64,000 bases of DNA, taken from the NCBI GenBank assembly GCA_030651135.1, contig JAUSCS010000013.1, forward strand, positions 208,188-272,187. Reading direction: 5' to 3'. This document shows, piece by piece, positions 1-7,997 of the stretch. The notes under the pieces were generated by a model. That model saw nothing but the letters and a program-made list of their open reading frames with translations, ran no database searches and had not been told where the DNA came from. Made by a program: the position numbers and the translations under genes. The DNA is from Candidatus Woesearchaeota archaeon. Its GTDB lineage: Archaea; Nanobdellota; Nanobdellia; Woesearchaeales; JACPBO01. Numbering within the stretch: position 1 is the stretch's first letter; each line of letters starts with the position of its first letter.

Positions 1-836
1 AGAATTTCCACCATGTAGGTTTCCCTGAGTATTTCTAAATATCTTTTTGTTTCGTTAAATTTTAAGGAAGTTAAACTTGATATCTCTTCATATTTTATCT
101 TTTTGCCATTGTTTATCGCTAAAAACTCAATTAATTTTTTCATCTCGAGTATTCTTTCAATATTAAGATATTCTACAAGGTCCTTTTTTACGTATAAATC
201 AAATATGCCTGATAAGACATCTATTTTTTCCTGCTTTGAGATCTTTAATACAACTTCAGGATAGCCGCCAAAAATGAGAAACTCCTTAAGCAAGTCATTA
301 AATTCCTTCAAGGAAGAATGCAGATTTTCGCCTTTCAAGCCTTTAATGTTCTGAAATTTGTTGAGGAGCTTATCATTCTGCTTGAACCATAAAAATTCCT
401 CAAAATCCAACGGAAAAATCACATTTATTTTTTTTCTTCCTGCTAAGGATTCCTGTATCTGGCTTTTTATTGCTAATGATGAAGAGCCAGAGGCGTAAAT
501 CTTAACATTGTTGAAGTTGTCATAAACGTTCTTCATTATTTTTGCAAGAGCCGGATATCTCTGAAATTCGTCTAAAAACAGGTAAAAGAACTCTTTTTGC
601 TCTTCTTTATAGCCGTTTAACTTAATCGTGTTGATTAAATTTTCGAAAGTGCCTACTTTCTCATAATTAGAGATAATGTCAAGGTCAAGAAAAAGGCATC
701 TATTTGATTCGGATAATTCTAAATAAAGCTCTTTAAGCAGGGTTGTTTTTCCTACCTGCCTTGCTCCTAAAAGCAAGGCTATCTTTTTATCCTTTGCCTG
801 ATCCTTCAATTTTTTAAATATTTTTCTCGGTAACAT
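1..836 (-). CDS. AAA_14/DUF4143-type ATPase, C-terminus cut by window edge
   Basis: About 278 residues are visible from the ATG at 836; the 3' end lies outside the window. Walker A GARQVGKTTLL is at residues 24-34 and Walker B LFLDE at 86-90, followed by an ASGSSS sensor-like stretch near 115 and FGGYPEV near 195, the order seen in AAA_14 ATPases with a C-terminal DUF4143 domain. The visible end looks winged-helix-like. Members are common in DPANN archaea and bacteria; their biological role is not established. GGAG lies 5 bases before the ATG and a TATA-like CATATAAAC just upstream, so the gene has its own promoter. The family call is firm; the function is unknown. Confidence 0.85.
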   Translation of the reverse strand, partial: MLPRKIFKKLKDQAKDKKIALLLGARQVGKTTLLKELYLELSESNRCLFLDLDIISNYEKVGTFENLINTIKLNGYKEEQKEFFYLFLDEFQRYPALAKIMKNVYDNFNNVKIYASGSSSLAIKSQIQESLAGRKKINVIFPLDFEEFLWFKQNDKLLNKFQNIKGLKGENLHSSLKEFNDLLKEFLIFGGYPEVVLKISKQEKIDVLSGIFDLYVKKDLVEYLNIERILEMKKLIEFLAINNGKKIKYEEISSLTSLKFNETKRYLEILRETYMVEI

Positions 837-861
837 CTTACTCCAAAGTTTATATGACCTA

Positions 862-883
862 AATTTTAGTTTAGACTAAAATT
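862..883. promoter_or_regulatory. Inverted repeat upstream of the ATPase gene
   Basis: AATTTTAGT (862-870) and ACTAAAATT (875-883) are perfect 9-bp arms around a 4-base spacer, 26 bases before the ATPase start and next to its TATA-like box. The position fits an operator; the binding protein is unknown. The rest of 837-1137 is AT-rich and holds no gene I can support. Confidence 0.45.
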
Positions 884-1137
884 AAAGATTAATGAATAAT
901 AGAGTGAACTAGTTTATAAACCTTTCGCTTTTTAAATGGTAAATTGATAGGCAGAATAAACCTTGTTCTTTAACATGGCAATTTCATGGAAAACAAGGAG
1001 GTGGCGGATTCTGAGATGGTGTAGAGTATTGCTCTTTCTTAATTGAAAATCCCCTTTTCCTCTGTTTTAATTGTATAATTAGTTTTATACTAATTTAAAT
1101 TATACTAATAATAAAATCCTTCGGTTTTCTTTCGTTT

Positions 1138-2823
1138 TTACATCCTCTCCAAAACATCAATCCCTAGCATCTTAAGCCCGTTCTCTAAAACCTGCTTTGC
1201 GCAGCTCACCAGCAGCAGCCTTGCCTTCTTCAGATCTTCATCTTCCTTGAGGATCTGGCATGCATGATAGAATTCAGAGAATAATTTCGCCAGCTCAGAG
1301 AGGTAATTGGCGATCATATGCGGCCTTAAATTTTCTGTTGCGTCATCAACTGTGTTTTTAAATTCAGACATTTTTTTTATTAATTCAACTTCTTCTTTTG
1401 AATTCAGCAGTGAATAATCAATCTTCTCATCTATTTCCTTGCCGTATTTTTTAAGTATTGAGCAAGCCCTCACATAAGCATACTGCATATAAGGGCCGGA
1501 ATCGCCTTCAAAGTTCAAAGCCCGCTCCCAGTTGAAATTAACATTTTTCTCAGCGCTCACCCTTAAAATAGAGTATTTTATTGCGCCATAGCCGATTATC
1601 CTTGAATTTTTCTCCAGCAGCTTCTTGCTTATCTTCGGCTCTCTTTTCAGTATCTCCTTTTCAGCCTTTTGCCTTGCCTCTTTCATAAAGTCTTCCAGTA
1701 AAACAAGGTTGCCCTCTCTTGTCGACATCTTGCTTTCCTGCAGCAAAACATGGGAATAATGCACAGCTTCAGGAGCTTTTAAATTCAGCAATTCAAGCGC
1801 TGCTTTTATCTGCTGGAAATAAAGCTTGTGGTCTTCCCCCAGTACAAGAATATTCCTGTCAGCTTTTTTGTTTATCTTGTCAGTTGTATAAGCAAGATCC
1901 CTTAAAGGATATAAAGAAGTTCCGTCTGCCCTTGTAAGAACTAAAACAGGGGATTTCATTGCAAGATCATGGCCTTCCTGGTTCAAAACAAGCCTCCCCT
2001 CATCATCAGTAAACAACTTGCCTGTTTTTTTCAGCTTTTCCAGGACTTCTTTTGTAAGGTTTTTCCATAAATAGCCTGATTCATAGTCGAACTCGTCGTA
2101 TTTTATTCCTAACTCAGAGAATATCTTTGTCTGGCCTTTGATGCAGATCCCGACAACATCCTTGAATCTTTTTATTGTCTTTTTGTCTTTTTTCTCCAGT
2201 TCATTCAGCAGCCCGAAAATCTGCTTCTCGATTTCCGGGTTTGCCTCAGCCTTTTTGTTTATTTCAACATAAATTTTCAGCAGGTCATCGAATTCTATTT
2301 TTTTCCTAGCATTCCCGCATCCAAGAACAAGCATTGCAATCTGCTTTCCGACATCATTTACAAAGTAATGCGTTTCTACATCATATCCCTGAAATTTCAG
2401 AATCCTTACAATGGAGTCGCCGATCAATGCATTTCTTGCCCTGCCTACATGAGGCGAGGCATTTGGGTTAATGGAAGTGTGCTCAATCAGCGCTTTTTTA
2501 TTTTTTCCGGTTCTGGATGCCCCGTATTTCTCTTTCTCATCCAATATTTTTTTCAGGGTATCTTTAATAATATCAATTTTCTTGATGAAAAAATTAACAT
2601 AAGGCCCTTTCACTTCAACCTTTTCAATAAAGGGGATTTTCTCCTTTTCGATCTTTGCCTTTAATTCATTCGCTATCTCAACCGGGTTTTTTCTGTAGAT
2701 CTTTGACAATGAAAAGCACGGAAAAGCATAATCTCCAAGAGAATTATCAGGAGGGATCTCTAAATTGATTTCCGCCCTGATCTCTTTTTTCAGGATCTTT
2801 GTTATTTCTTCTTTATAATCCAT
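1138..2823 (-). CDS. argS: Arginyl-tRNA synthetase
   Basis: Class I synthetase of 561 residues that charges tRNA-Arg using ATP. The Arg-N additional domain covers about residues 1-90, the HIGH-type motif appears as HVGR at 125-128 within INPNASPHVGRARNALIGD, and the KMSKS-type motif as KMSTR at 365-369. The DALR anticodon-binding domain fills the C-terminal 110 residues. Length is normal for the family. It is transcribed alone on the minus strand, with the tiny-gene operon upstream. A tRNA-Arg gene lies 4 kb away at 6906. Confidence 0.96.
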   Translation of the reverse strand: MDYKEEITKILKKEIRAEINLEIPPDNSLGDYAFPCFSLSKIYRKNPVEIANELKAKIEKEKIPFIEKVEVKGPYVNFFIKKIDIIKDTLKKILDEKEKYGASRTGKNKKALIEHTSINPNASPHVGRARNALIGDSIVRILKFQGYDVETHYFVNDVGKQIAMLVLGCGNARKKIEFDDLLKIYVEINKKAEANPEIEKQIFGLLNELEKKDKKTIKRFKDVVGICIKGQTKIFSELGIKYDEFDYESGYLWKNLTKEVLEKLKKTGKLFTDDEGRLVLNQEGHDLAMKSPVLVLTRADGTSLYPLRDLAYTTDKINKKADRNILVLGEDHKLYFQQIKAALELLNLKAPEAVHYSHVLLQESKMSTREGNLVLLEDFMKEARQKAEKEILKREPKISKKLLEKNSRIIGYGAIKYSILRVSAEKNVNFNWERALNFEGDSGPYMQYAYVRACSILKKYGKEIDEKIDYSLLNSKEEVELIKKMSEFKNTVDDATENLRPHMIANYLSELAKLFSEFYHACQILKEDEDLKKARLLLVSCAKQVLENGLKMLGIDVLERM

Positions 2824-2870
2824 GATGCAGAAAAGAGAACAGCTTAAATATAAAGTTTTGGGTTTATTTG

Positions 2871-2999
2871 TTAAGCTTTTTCATACCCTTCCATAAACCC
2901 TTCTTCCCAGTCATTTAGCTCGTCATTATCCCTTCCTTCTTCAGCTTTATTGTAAATGTCCATATCATCCTCATCATCAAACCAGTCGTCGACTTTCAT
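2871..2999 (-). CDS. 42-residue acidic protein with WEEGFMEG tail
   Basis: A 42-residue, strongly acidic protein beginning MKVDDWFDDEDDMD. A very good ribosome-binding site (GGGGGTGATAG) sits just before the ATG, and the gene starts 5 bases after the stop of the previous tiny gene, so it is the third gene of an operon. Its C-terminal DWEEGFMEGYEKA closely matches PWEEGFMEGAEAG in the TRASH-type zinc protein at 21904-22167, where it precedes the zinc finger. That recurrence at unlinked loci argues that it is a real protein. Function unknown; an interaction or targeting tag is one idea. Confidence 0.75.
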   Translation of the reverse strand: MKVDDWFDDEDDMDIYNKAEEGRDNDELNDWEEGFMEGYEKA

Positions 3000-3003
3000 T
3001 CTA

Positions 3004-3126
3004 TCACCCCCTGCGCTTTTTTAACTTCTTGAAATGCCTTGCGAATTCAGGATAATCCCGCTTTGAAAGGTTTAATTTAAGAAATTCTGCCAATTTTTTG
3101 ATGTCCACTATTTTTTCCTTGATCAT
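3004..3126 (-). CDS. 40-residue basic helical protein
   Basis: A 40-residue protein beginning MIKEKIVDIKKLAEFLKLN and ending in a lysine/arginine-rich tail. GGTGATAG lies directly before the ATG and the gene starts 9 bases after the preceding tiny gene stops. No known domain is recognised. The basic charge contrasts with the acidic protein encoded next, so the two could pair, but that is only inference from charge and co-transcription. Confidence 0.65.
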   Translation of the reverse strand: MIKEKIVDIKKLAEFLKLNLSKRDYPEFARHFKKLKKRRG

Positions 3127-3135
3127 TCTATCACC

Positions 3136-3273
3136 TTACAAAAACGTCGGAAGCCTTGTCTGAATCGCGCTTTTCCTTGGCGCTTCGTTTATTTTGTATT
3201 TTTTACTGTAAAGCAATCTCAAAAATGAACTTAAAATGCCTTTCTTTCCCAACTCTTTTTTGGCATAGCTCAT
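3136..3273 (-). CDS. 45-residue basic protein, first gene of tiny operon
   Basis: A 45-residue protein beginning MSYAKKELGKKGILSSF, with a GGGGTGG ribosome-binding site ending 4 bases before the ATG. It is the promoter-proximal gene of a three-gene minus-strand operon (3273 to 2871). The promoter region is shared with a divergent HTH-PAS regulator. No recognised domain; the sequence is basic and probably helical. Confidence 0.65.
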   Translation of the reverse strand: MSYAKKELGKKGILSSFLRLLYSKKYKINEAPRKSAIQTRLPTFL

Positions 3274-3290
3274 CTTACCACCCCGCGTCT

Positions 3291-3367
3291 ATTGATTATC
3301 AATAACGTATAACGATGTAGATAAACAACTATTTAAATATTTCTATGCCAGAACATAGATAATCAAT
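3291..3367. promoter_or_regulatory. Divergent promoter with paired inverted operator
   Basis: ATTGATTATC (3291-3300) and GATAATCAAT (3358-3367) are perfect 10-bp inverted copies. The first also forms a local palindrome TTGAT-T-ATCAA. TATA-like boxes lie between them (ATTTAAATAT near 3331) for the tiny operon and at 3377-3386 (CTTTATATAC) for the HTH-PAS gene. The arrangement fits control of both directions by the adjacent regulator; this is inferred from layout. Confidence 0.6.
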
Positions 3368-3406
3368 AATGATAATCTTTATATACAAATCAGGCTTTAT
3401 ATGGCT

Positions 3407-3982
3407 ATGGTGAGTCTGGAAACGAAAAACAGGATTCTTGAGTTTGTAAAAAACAACGAGATGTGCTCTTCCACCGAGATTGCTGAAAAGCTGGGCATTA
3501 ACCGGGTGACAATTACCAAGTACCTTGCAATACTGTGCTCTGAAAGAATGATAAATTTCAAGCGCATAGGCATGGCGAAAGTCTGGTTCATTGAAAAATC
3601 TCCTCTTTTGGGGATATTTGGCAGTGAAAACTACAATGAGAATCTTAAAAGGATGATGGACCTCATAGGGGAAGGGGTGATTGTTTTAAATGACAAAGGA
3701 GAAATAGTGTGGGTAAATGACTTAATCGAAAAGATAAATGGCAAATTAAAAAGCATAAAGGGCAGAATGTGCTATGAGATATTTAACAACGGCAAAATAA
3801 ATGAGAATTGCCCGGCCATGCAGACCCTTAAGAACAGTAAAGTTCACCGCTCCAAATATCATACGATCTGCTCATTTTTCAAGAAGCGCTCTGCGCAGAT
3901 AACGTCTTCTCCGATATTTGACACTCACAAAAAGGTTGTCGGAGTGATAGAGATCGTCAAGTTCGAGGAAGAAGTGAAATAA
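3407..3982 (+). CDS. HTH-PAS sensor-regulator
   Basis: About 191 residues. Residues 1-60 form an HTH (SSTEIAEKLGINRVTITKYL is the recognition region) and about 80-185 form a PAS-like domain containing CYEIF and a later CPAMQTL, cysteines typical of PAS domains in redox- or ligand-sensing regulators. The TATA box at 3377-3386 sits about 25 bases from 3407, so I place a leaderless start at the ATG at 3407; an in-frame ATG at 3401 is the alternative. It faces the tiny-protein operon across paired operator copies and probably controls it in response to a small-molecule or redox signal. Confidence 0.8.
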   Translation: MVSLETKNRILEFVKNNEMCSSTEIAEKLGINRVTITKYLAILCSERMINFKRIGMAKVWFIEKSPLLGIFGSENYNENLKRMMDLIGEGVIVLNDKGEIVWVNDLIEKINGKLKSIKGRMCYEIFNNGKINENCPAMQTLKNSKVHRSKYHTICSFFKKRSAQITSSPIFDTHKKVVGVIEIVKFEEEVK

Positions 3983-4045
3983 TGGATTTAAATTGCTCAA
4001 CCCAAGCAAAAACCTTATAAATGAAATAATAAATTCTTGCGTTAT

Positions 4046-4130
4046 GCCTCCGTGGCATAGTAGCTATTGCGGCTGACTTGTATCTATGCAAGCCATCAGC
4101 AGGTCGGGAGTGCAAATCTCCCCGGAGGCT
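4046..4130 (+). tRNA. tRNA-Thr(UGU) with 12-base intron at 37/38
   Basis: Acceptor arms GCCTCCG/CGGAGGC with U73 discriminator, anticodon stem GCTGA/TCAGC, and T-stem GGGAG/CTCCC. The anticodon loop is too long by 12 bases. CTTG and CAAG form the 4-bp central helix of a bulge-helix-bulge with bulges TAT and CCA, so the intron is 4083-4094 and the spliced loop is CTTGTAA with anticodon TGT (4079-4081). The T-loop reads TGCAAAT rather than TTCAAAT and the D-loop lacks the usual GG, so the elbow contacts may be unusual. Confidence 0.9.
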
Positions 4131-4181
4131 TTAAATCAAATTTAAGGCAAGCAAAAGCCGACGCAGGAGGCTTTGGTTACA

Positions 4182-4808
4182 ATGAAAATAATTTTACTGG
4201 GCCCGCCAGGCATCGGAAAGGGAACAATTGCTAAGATGATCTCTTCTAAATACAGCATTCCGCAGGTTTCAACCGGAGATCTTCTCAGGACAAACATTGC
4301 AAAAGGCACATCATTGGGAAAAGAAGCTAAAAAATACATGGATGCCGGCAAGCTTGTTCCTGATAACTTGGTTATTGATGTGCTTGCTGATAGATTGAAC
4401 AAAACAGACTGCAAAAATGGATTTATTCTGGACGGTTTTCCAAGGACTATTCCGCAGGCCGAAGCATTGGATAAAATAGCCAAAATTGATGTTGTGATTA
4501 ATTTTGAAGCGTCTGAGAAAACAATAATAAAAAGGTTGGGCGGAAGAAGGACGTGCAGCAAATGCGGCCATATTTTTCATATTGAAAACATACCGCCGAA
4601 AAAAGAGAATGTTTGCGACAAATGCGGCGGCAAGCTTTATTTGAGGGACGATGACAAACCAGAAGTTATAAAGCAGAGATTAAAGACATATAATGAGCTG
4701 ACAGCTCCGCTAATAGCATATTATTCTGCCAAAGATCTATTGGAAGAAATAAACGCAGAGAAAACTCCGGAAGAGATATTTGAAAGCGTTGTTTGTGTTT
4801 TGGAATGA
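4182..4808 (+). CDS. adk: Adenylate kinase
   Basis: Converts ATP and AMP to two ADP. 208 residues from the ATG at 4182, which has GGAGG 11 bases upstream and gives the family's usual start MKIILLGPPG; an in-frame TTG at 4173 is too close to that site. P-loop GPPGIGKGT is at 7-15 (the usual alanine is isoleucine). STGDLLR follows near 31. The LID domain has two CxxC pairs (CSKC and CDKC), the zinc-binding type. This is the long, bacterial-like form rather than the short archaeal trimeric one. Confidence 0.94.
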   Translation: MKIILLGPPGIGKGTIAKMISSKYSIPQVSTGDLLRTNIAKGTSLGKEAKKYMDAGKLVPDNLVIDVLADRLNKTDCKNGFILDGFPRTIPQAEALDKIAKIDVVINFEASEKTIIKRLGGRRTCSKCGHIFHIENIPPKKENVCDKCGGKLYLRDDDKPEVIKQRLKTYNELTAPLIAYYSAKDLLEEINAEKTPEEIFESVVCVLE

Positions 4809-4833
4809 ATGATTAAAAATTCTTAGAATACAC

Positions 4834-5787
4834 TCATTTCTCTTTTCTGTAAAACTTCGCTGCCTTCTCCGGGCTTATTGTGTTCATCACGTCATTTGTT
4901 GAGAATTCAAACCCCGCCCAGTAGGCAATTCTTGGGGCGATCTCGACATGGAAATGAAAGTCATGCTGCGCCGGGGCGTAATGGAAGTACAGGTTGTAGG
5001 AATCTGTAACCTTCATCACCCTGTCTAAAATCAAATTTATTATTTCAGCAAGGCTATGAAATTCTCTGTCGGTAAAATCTGTAAAAGTCTTAAAGTGCTT
5101 CTTCGGAAAGATCCATGCTTCATAGTTGAAGCGCGAGGCATAAGGCGCAAATGCAATAAAGGATCCATTTTCTTTTATAAACCTCGGAGAATTCCTTTCC
5201 TGCTTTATTATCTTGCAGTACGGGCAGCCATAGTTCTTGTCCATATATGCATCGAAGGCATTAAGCTCCTCTCTGACAAGTGTCGGAATAATCGGATATG
5301 AAATGATCTGGGCATGTGAGTGCTGCAATGAAGCCCCTCCTTCTTTTCCTTCATTCTTGAAAACAACAACGTATTTTGCTTTCGGGTCCTTCAGCAGCTC
5401 TTTCACCCTTAATGCATACACCTTGAAGATTTCTTTTTGGTCTTCTATTGGAAGATCTGACAGCTGCTTTGTGTGAAAAGGAGTTTCAATGACTATTTCA
5501 TGCGAGCCATAGGCAGATGTTCTTTCAAGGAAGCCGCGTGTTATTATATTCGCAGACCCTACCTTGCTCACAGCAGGAAACTTATTTGGAATAACCCTTG
5601 CGCTCCATTTGCCGTCTTTTGTCACCCTGTAAATTTCAGGCGGGGAGAGGTTTTCATGGCCAGGGCAAAATGGGCAGGTTTTCTGTGGCTCAATCCTCAC
5701 AAGTCTTTTGAATTCCCTAGGCCTCCTTTTCCTGCCTTCAGTTATTATGACCCATCTGTCCAATAAGTAGTCTTTTCTTAATTCCAT
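4834..5787 (-). CDS. galT: Galactose-1-phosphate uridylyltransferase family protein
   Basis: 317 residues of the HIT-superfamily GalT branch, which moves a uridylyl group between sugar-1-phosphates through a histidine intermediate. CPFCPG near residue 38 and CPYCKI near 190 are metal-binding type pairs; HSHAQIISYP near 157 is the catalytic region, with HSH in place of the classical HPH; HFHVEIAPR near 278 is the second histidine cluster. Substrate could be another nucleotide sugar, since the HSH variant is shared with related phosphorylases. Nearby genes do not show a full Leloir pathway. Confidence 0.82.
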   Translation of the reverse strand: MELRKDYLLDRWVIITEGRKRRPREFKRLVRIEPQKTCPFCPGHENLSPPEIYRVTKDGKWSARVIPNKFPAVSKVGSANIITRGFLERTSAYGSHEIVIETPFHTKQLSDLPIEDQKEIFKVYALRVKELLKDPKAKYVVVFKNEGKEGGASLQHSHAQIISYPIIPTLVREELNAFDAYMDKNYGCPYCKIIKQERNSPRFIKENGSFIAFAPYASRFNYEAWIFPKKHFKTFTDFTDREFHSLAEIINLILDRVMKVTDSYNLYFHYAPAQHDFHFHVEIAPRIAYWAGFEFSTNDVMNTISPEKAAKFYRKEK

Positions 5788-5827
5788 TTTGTATTCAATT
5801 CATTCTTTTAATCGTTGTTTAAATAGT

Positions 5828-6853
5828 TTATTGTTTTTTGAACAGGAAGTCAACTGCAACAGTCGCATAGCTTCCTTTTTGAAGGCTGAATTTTATTGTT
5901 ATTTTTTCTTTGTTTTTATTTAGCTCATCTTTTTCTTTTTTAATAATTTTAAAGCCTTTAATCTTAATGAACAAATTTCTCAATCCGCCTTCAGAACTTA
6001 ATTCGGGAAGAAACTTTAAAACAAAATCCCTCGGATTGATCTTTTCAGCTTCAAGGGTTTTTTTAATTATTTTTTTTAATTTTGGATTTTTAACGGCATC
6101 AAGATCCAAGCCAAATCCGATTAGCGGGATCTTCAGGTTTTTTTTATTTTTATAATTTTTCAAGAACACAGAAACAATATCATTCCATAAAAAGCTCTGA
6201 TATGAGTGAATATACAGCCTTAAAACGCGCTTTGGAATGATCTTCAATGCAGCGTTATAGTTGTTTTTGTTATTTTCCAAAAAACCATTTATTTTTTCTT
6301 TCAGAAAGCCATCGTTTTCAATAATCAGCTCAATTGCTTCTTTAATTTTATTCTTTAGGATCAATTTTCCTATCTCGATGTTGTTTTTTGAGAATCTCTG
6401 CTCACCGTAATAATTCGGAATCTTTAATTTGTTGCTTTTTATCATTTTTGTATTTTTCAAAAATACATTTATCTCTTTTTTATCTAAATTCCTAATAATA
6501 ATCTCAAAACTATTGCCTTCTAAATCGCCTAATGAGATTGGCTGGTCAGAATAACCAAGGAATTTCAGTTCGATATTTTTTATTTTCAGGTTGTTTATTT
6601 TTTCAAAAAAAGCATCATTGAAAATTTTAATAGAAACAATCTGTTCGGTTATTGCTTCTTTATCTTTATTCCCGGCATAACCTATTTCTTTATTTTTTAT
6701 ATTTAATGAATGAGAAATAAGCTCTATTGCTTCTGGAGTTGAACAATTTCTTTTTTTCAATAAAAAAACCCCGTGACTGCCTTTTTCTTTCAACTTGATA
6801 TTGCTTATCTCCTTTACAGCAAAATCCTCAGGAATCTGCTTTATTCTGTACAT
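5828..6853 (-). CDS. truD: tRNA pseudouridine synthase D
   Basis: 341 residues, TruD family, which makes pseudouridine 13 in tRNA. GYAGNKDKEAITEQ near residues 58-71 holds the catalytic aspartate (NKD), and NYYGEQRFS near 144 is the family's NYFGxQRF motif. The coding strand is very lysine/isoleucine rich with long A runs, more than its neighbours. The gene is short for the archaeal family because the insertion domain is compact. Monocistronic, upstream of the tRNA-Arg gene on the other strand. Confidence 0.92.
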   Translation of the reverse strand: MYRIKQIPEDFAVKEISNIKLKEKGSHGVFLLKKRNCSTPEAIELISHSLNIKNKEIGYAGNKDKEAITEQIVSIKIFNDAFFEKINNLKIKNIELKFLGYSDQPISLGDLEGNSFEIIIRNLDKKEINVFLKNTKMIKSNKLKIPNYYGEQRFSKNNIEIGKLILKNKIKEAIELIIENDGFLKEKINGFLENNKNNYNAALKIIPKRVLRLYIHSYQSFLWNDIVSVFLKNYKNKKNLKIPLIGFGLDLDAVKNPKLKKIIKKTLEAEKINPRDFVLKFLPELSSEGGLRNLFIKIKGFKIIKKEKDELNKNKEKITIKFSLQKGSYATVAVDFLFKKQ

Positions 6854-6905
6854 AATCAGAAATAATCAAAAACTATTTAAAACCTTTACTAATAATATTG
6901 CATGT

Positions 6906-7012
6906 GGACCTGTAGCGCAGTCTGGTAACTTCAATGTTGGACAAATAGCGCGGCAGCCCCCTAAGCTGTAGGTCGGGAGTTCGAAACAAATGCGAAAGTC
7001 TCCCCAGGTCCG
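6906..7012 (+). tRNA. tRNA-Arg(CCU) with two non-canonical introns
   Basis: Acceptor GGACCTG/CAGGTCC with G73. Anticodon stem GCAGC/GCTGT closes the loop CCCCTAA, giving anticodon CCT (6960-6962); position 33 is C instead of the near-universal U. The D-arm has a 19-base insert (6926-6944): central helix GTCT/GGAC, bulges GGT and AAA, inner helix AAC/GTT; removal leaves loop AGTCTGGATA. The T-loop has a 13-base insert (6986-6998): central helix TTCG/CGAA, bulges AAA and AGT; removal restores the standard loop TTCGAAT. Identity is firm; intron 1 borders are less certain than intron 2. Confidence 0.87.
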
Positions 7013-7021
7013 CTATTAAAA

Positions 7022-7996
7022 ATGAAAAAATGGATCATAATCTCAACATTGATCGGCATTGCATTATTCATATCTGTCTTCTTCAGGCTTGGATTGGGCG
7101 ATGTCATTGAAACATTCAAAAAAGCCAATTTCATTTACCTTATCCCTTACTTGATCTTTTTCATTGCAATATTCATAGGCATACAGTACAGATTAAAAAT
7201 CATATTAAAAGCCCATGGCTTCAGCATAAGCCTGCTGAAATTGCTGCCAATAGGCTTTTCAGGGTTTGCAGTAAGCTATTTGACGCCAAGCGCGCAGGTT
7301 GGCGGAGAGCCAGTCAGGGCTTATCTTTTAAGCAAGCAGGGCATGAAATATTCCAAAGCTTTGGCATCTGCTGTTATAGATAAATCGCTTGAATTGAGCG
7401 TCAATGCATTCTTCGCTTTTGTCGGCCTGATCCTTTTTTTACTGAAATTTGCATTGCCAAGAAAGGCTGAAATTGTGATATCTTTCAGCATAGTGCTTCT
7501 TATTGTTTTCCTATTTGTTCTTTATTACAGGCTTGCCCGCGGGCTTGGATTTTTCAGCGAACTGTTCAGGATTCTGGGCTTTAACAGAATAAAATATAAG
7601 CACATCCTGAAAATAGAGAAGACAATACTGGATATGGAAAGCCACATAACCAAGTTCTTCAAGCACAAAACTAAAACATTGATATTGACTTTGCTTCTCT
7701 CGCTGTTTTTATGGATATGCATGTTTCTGGAGTACAAGCTGGCATTGCTCATGTTCGGCCTTGATGCATCATTCTATGTAATATTTCTCGTCATAACAGT
7801 TGTCGGAATTGCTTATATTTTTCCTATCCCGGCAGCTCTTGGGGTGCTGGAAGTCGGCCAAGCGTCTTTGTTCGCCATTATAGGCCTTCCCGTCAGCATT
7901 GGCGTTGCTGCAAGCATTCTGCTGAGAGCAAGGGATTTAACATGGACTTTTCTTGGTTTGATAAATCTGTTTTTGCACGGCTTTAAAAGAAAATAA
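7022..7996 (+). CDS. LPG_synthase_TM/UPF0104 flippase-like membrane protein
   Basis: 324 residues with about eight hydrophobic segments, beginning right after tRNA-Arg. The pattern of the COG0392 family is visible: YRLKIILKAHG after the first pair of helices, LTPSAQVGGEPVRAYLL near 94-110, and IPIPxxLGxxE-like FPIPAALGVLEVGQ near 270. Relatives are fused to lysylphosphatidylglycerol synthases or stand next to glycosyltransferases and are thought to move lipid-linked substrates. Here it is followed after one base by a glycosidase-like gene and then a glycosyltransferase block, so a role in envelope glycan or lipid export is likely. Confidence 0.82.
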   Translation: MKKWIIISTLIGIALFISVFFRLGLGDVIETFKKANFIYLIPYLIFFIAIFIGIQYRLKIILKAHGFSISLLKLLPIGFSGFAVSYLTPSAQVGGEPVRAYLLSKQGMKYSKALASAVIDKSLELSVNAFFAFVGLILFLLKFALPRKAEIVISFSIVLLIVFLFVLYYRLARGLGFFSELFRILGFNRIKYKHILKIEKTILDMESHITKFFKHKTKTLILTLLLSLFLWICMFLEYKLALLMFGLDASFYVIFLVITVVGIAYIFPIPAALGVLEVGQASLFAIIGLPVSIGVAASILLRARDLTWTFLGLINLFLHGFKRK

Positions 7997-7997
7997 C

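Noticed and set aside
975..1049. A 24-codon plus-strand frame coding a Trp/Arg-rich cationic peptide
   Set aside because: No ribosome-binding site at its ATG and the TATA box is 60 bases away; the GGAGG inside it leads only to an immediate stop.
1719..2664. Long open frames opposite argS, and similar opposite ppdK, recJ and ftsZ
   Set aside because: They are antisense shadows: no promoter or ribosome site, and the real genes have clear family motifs.
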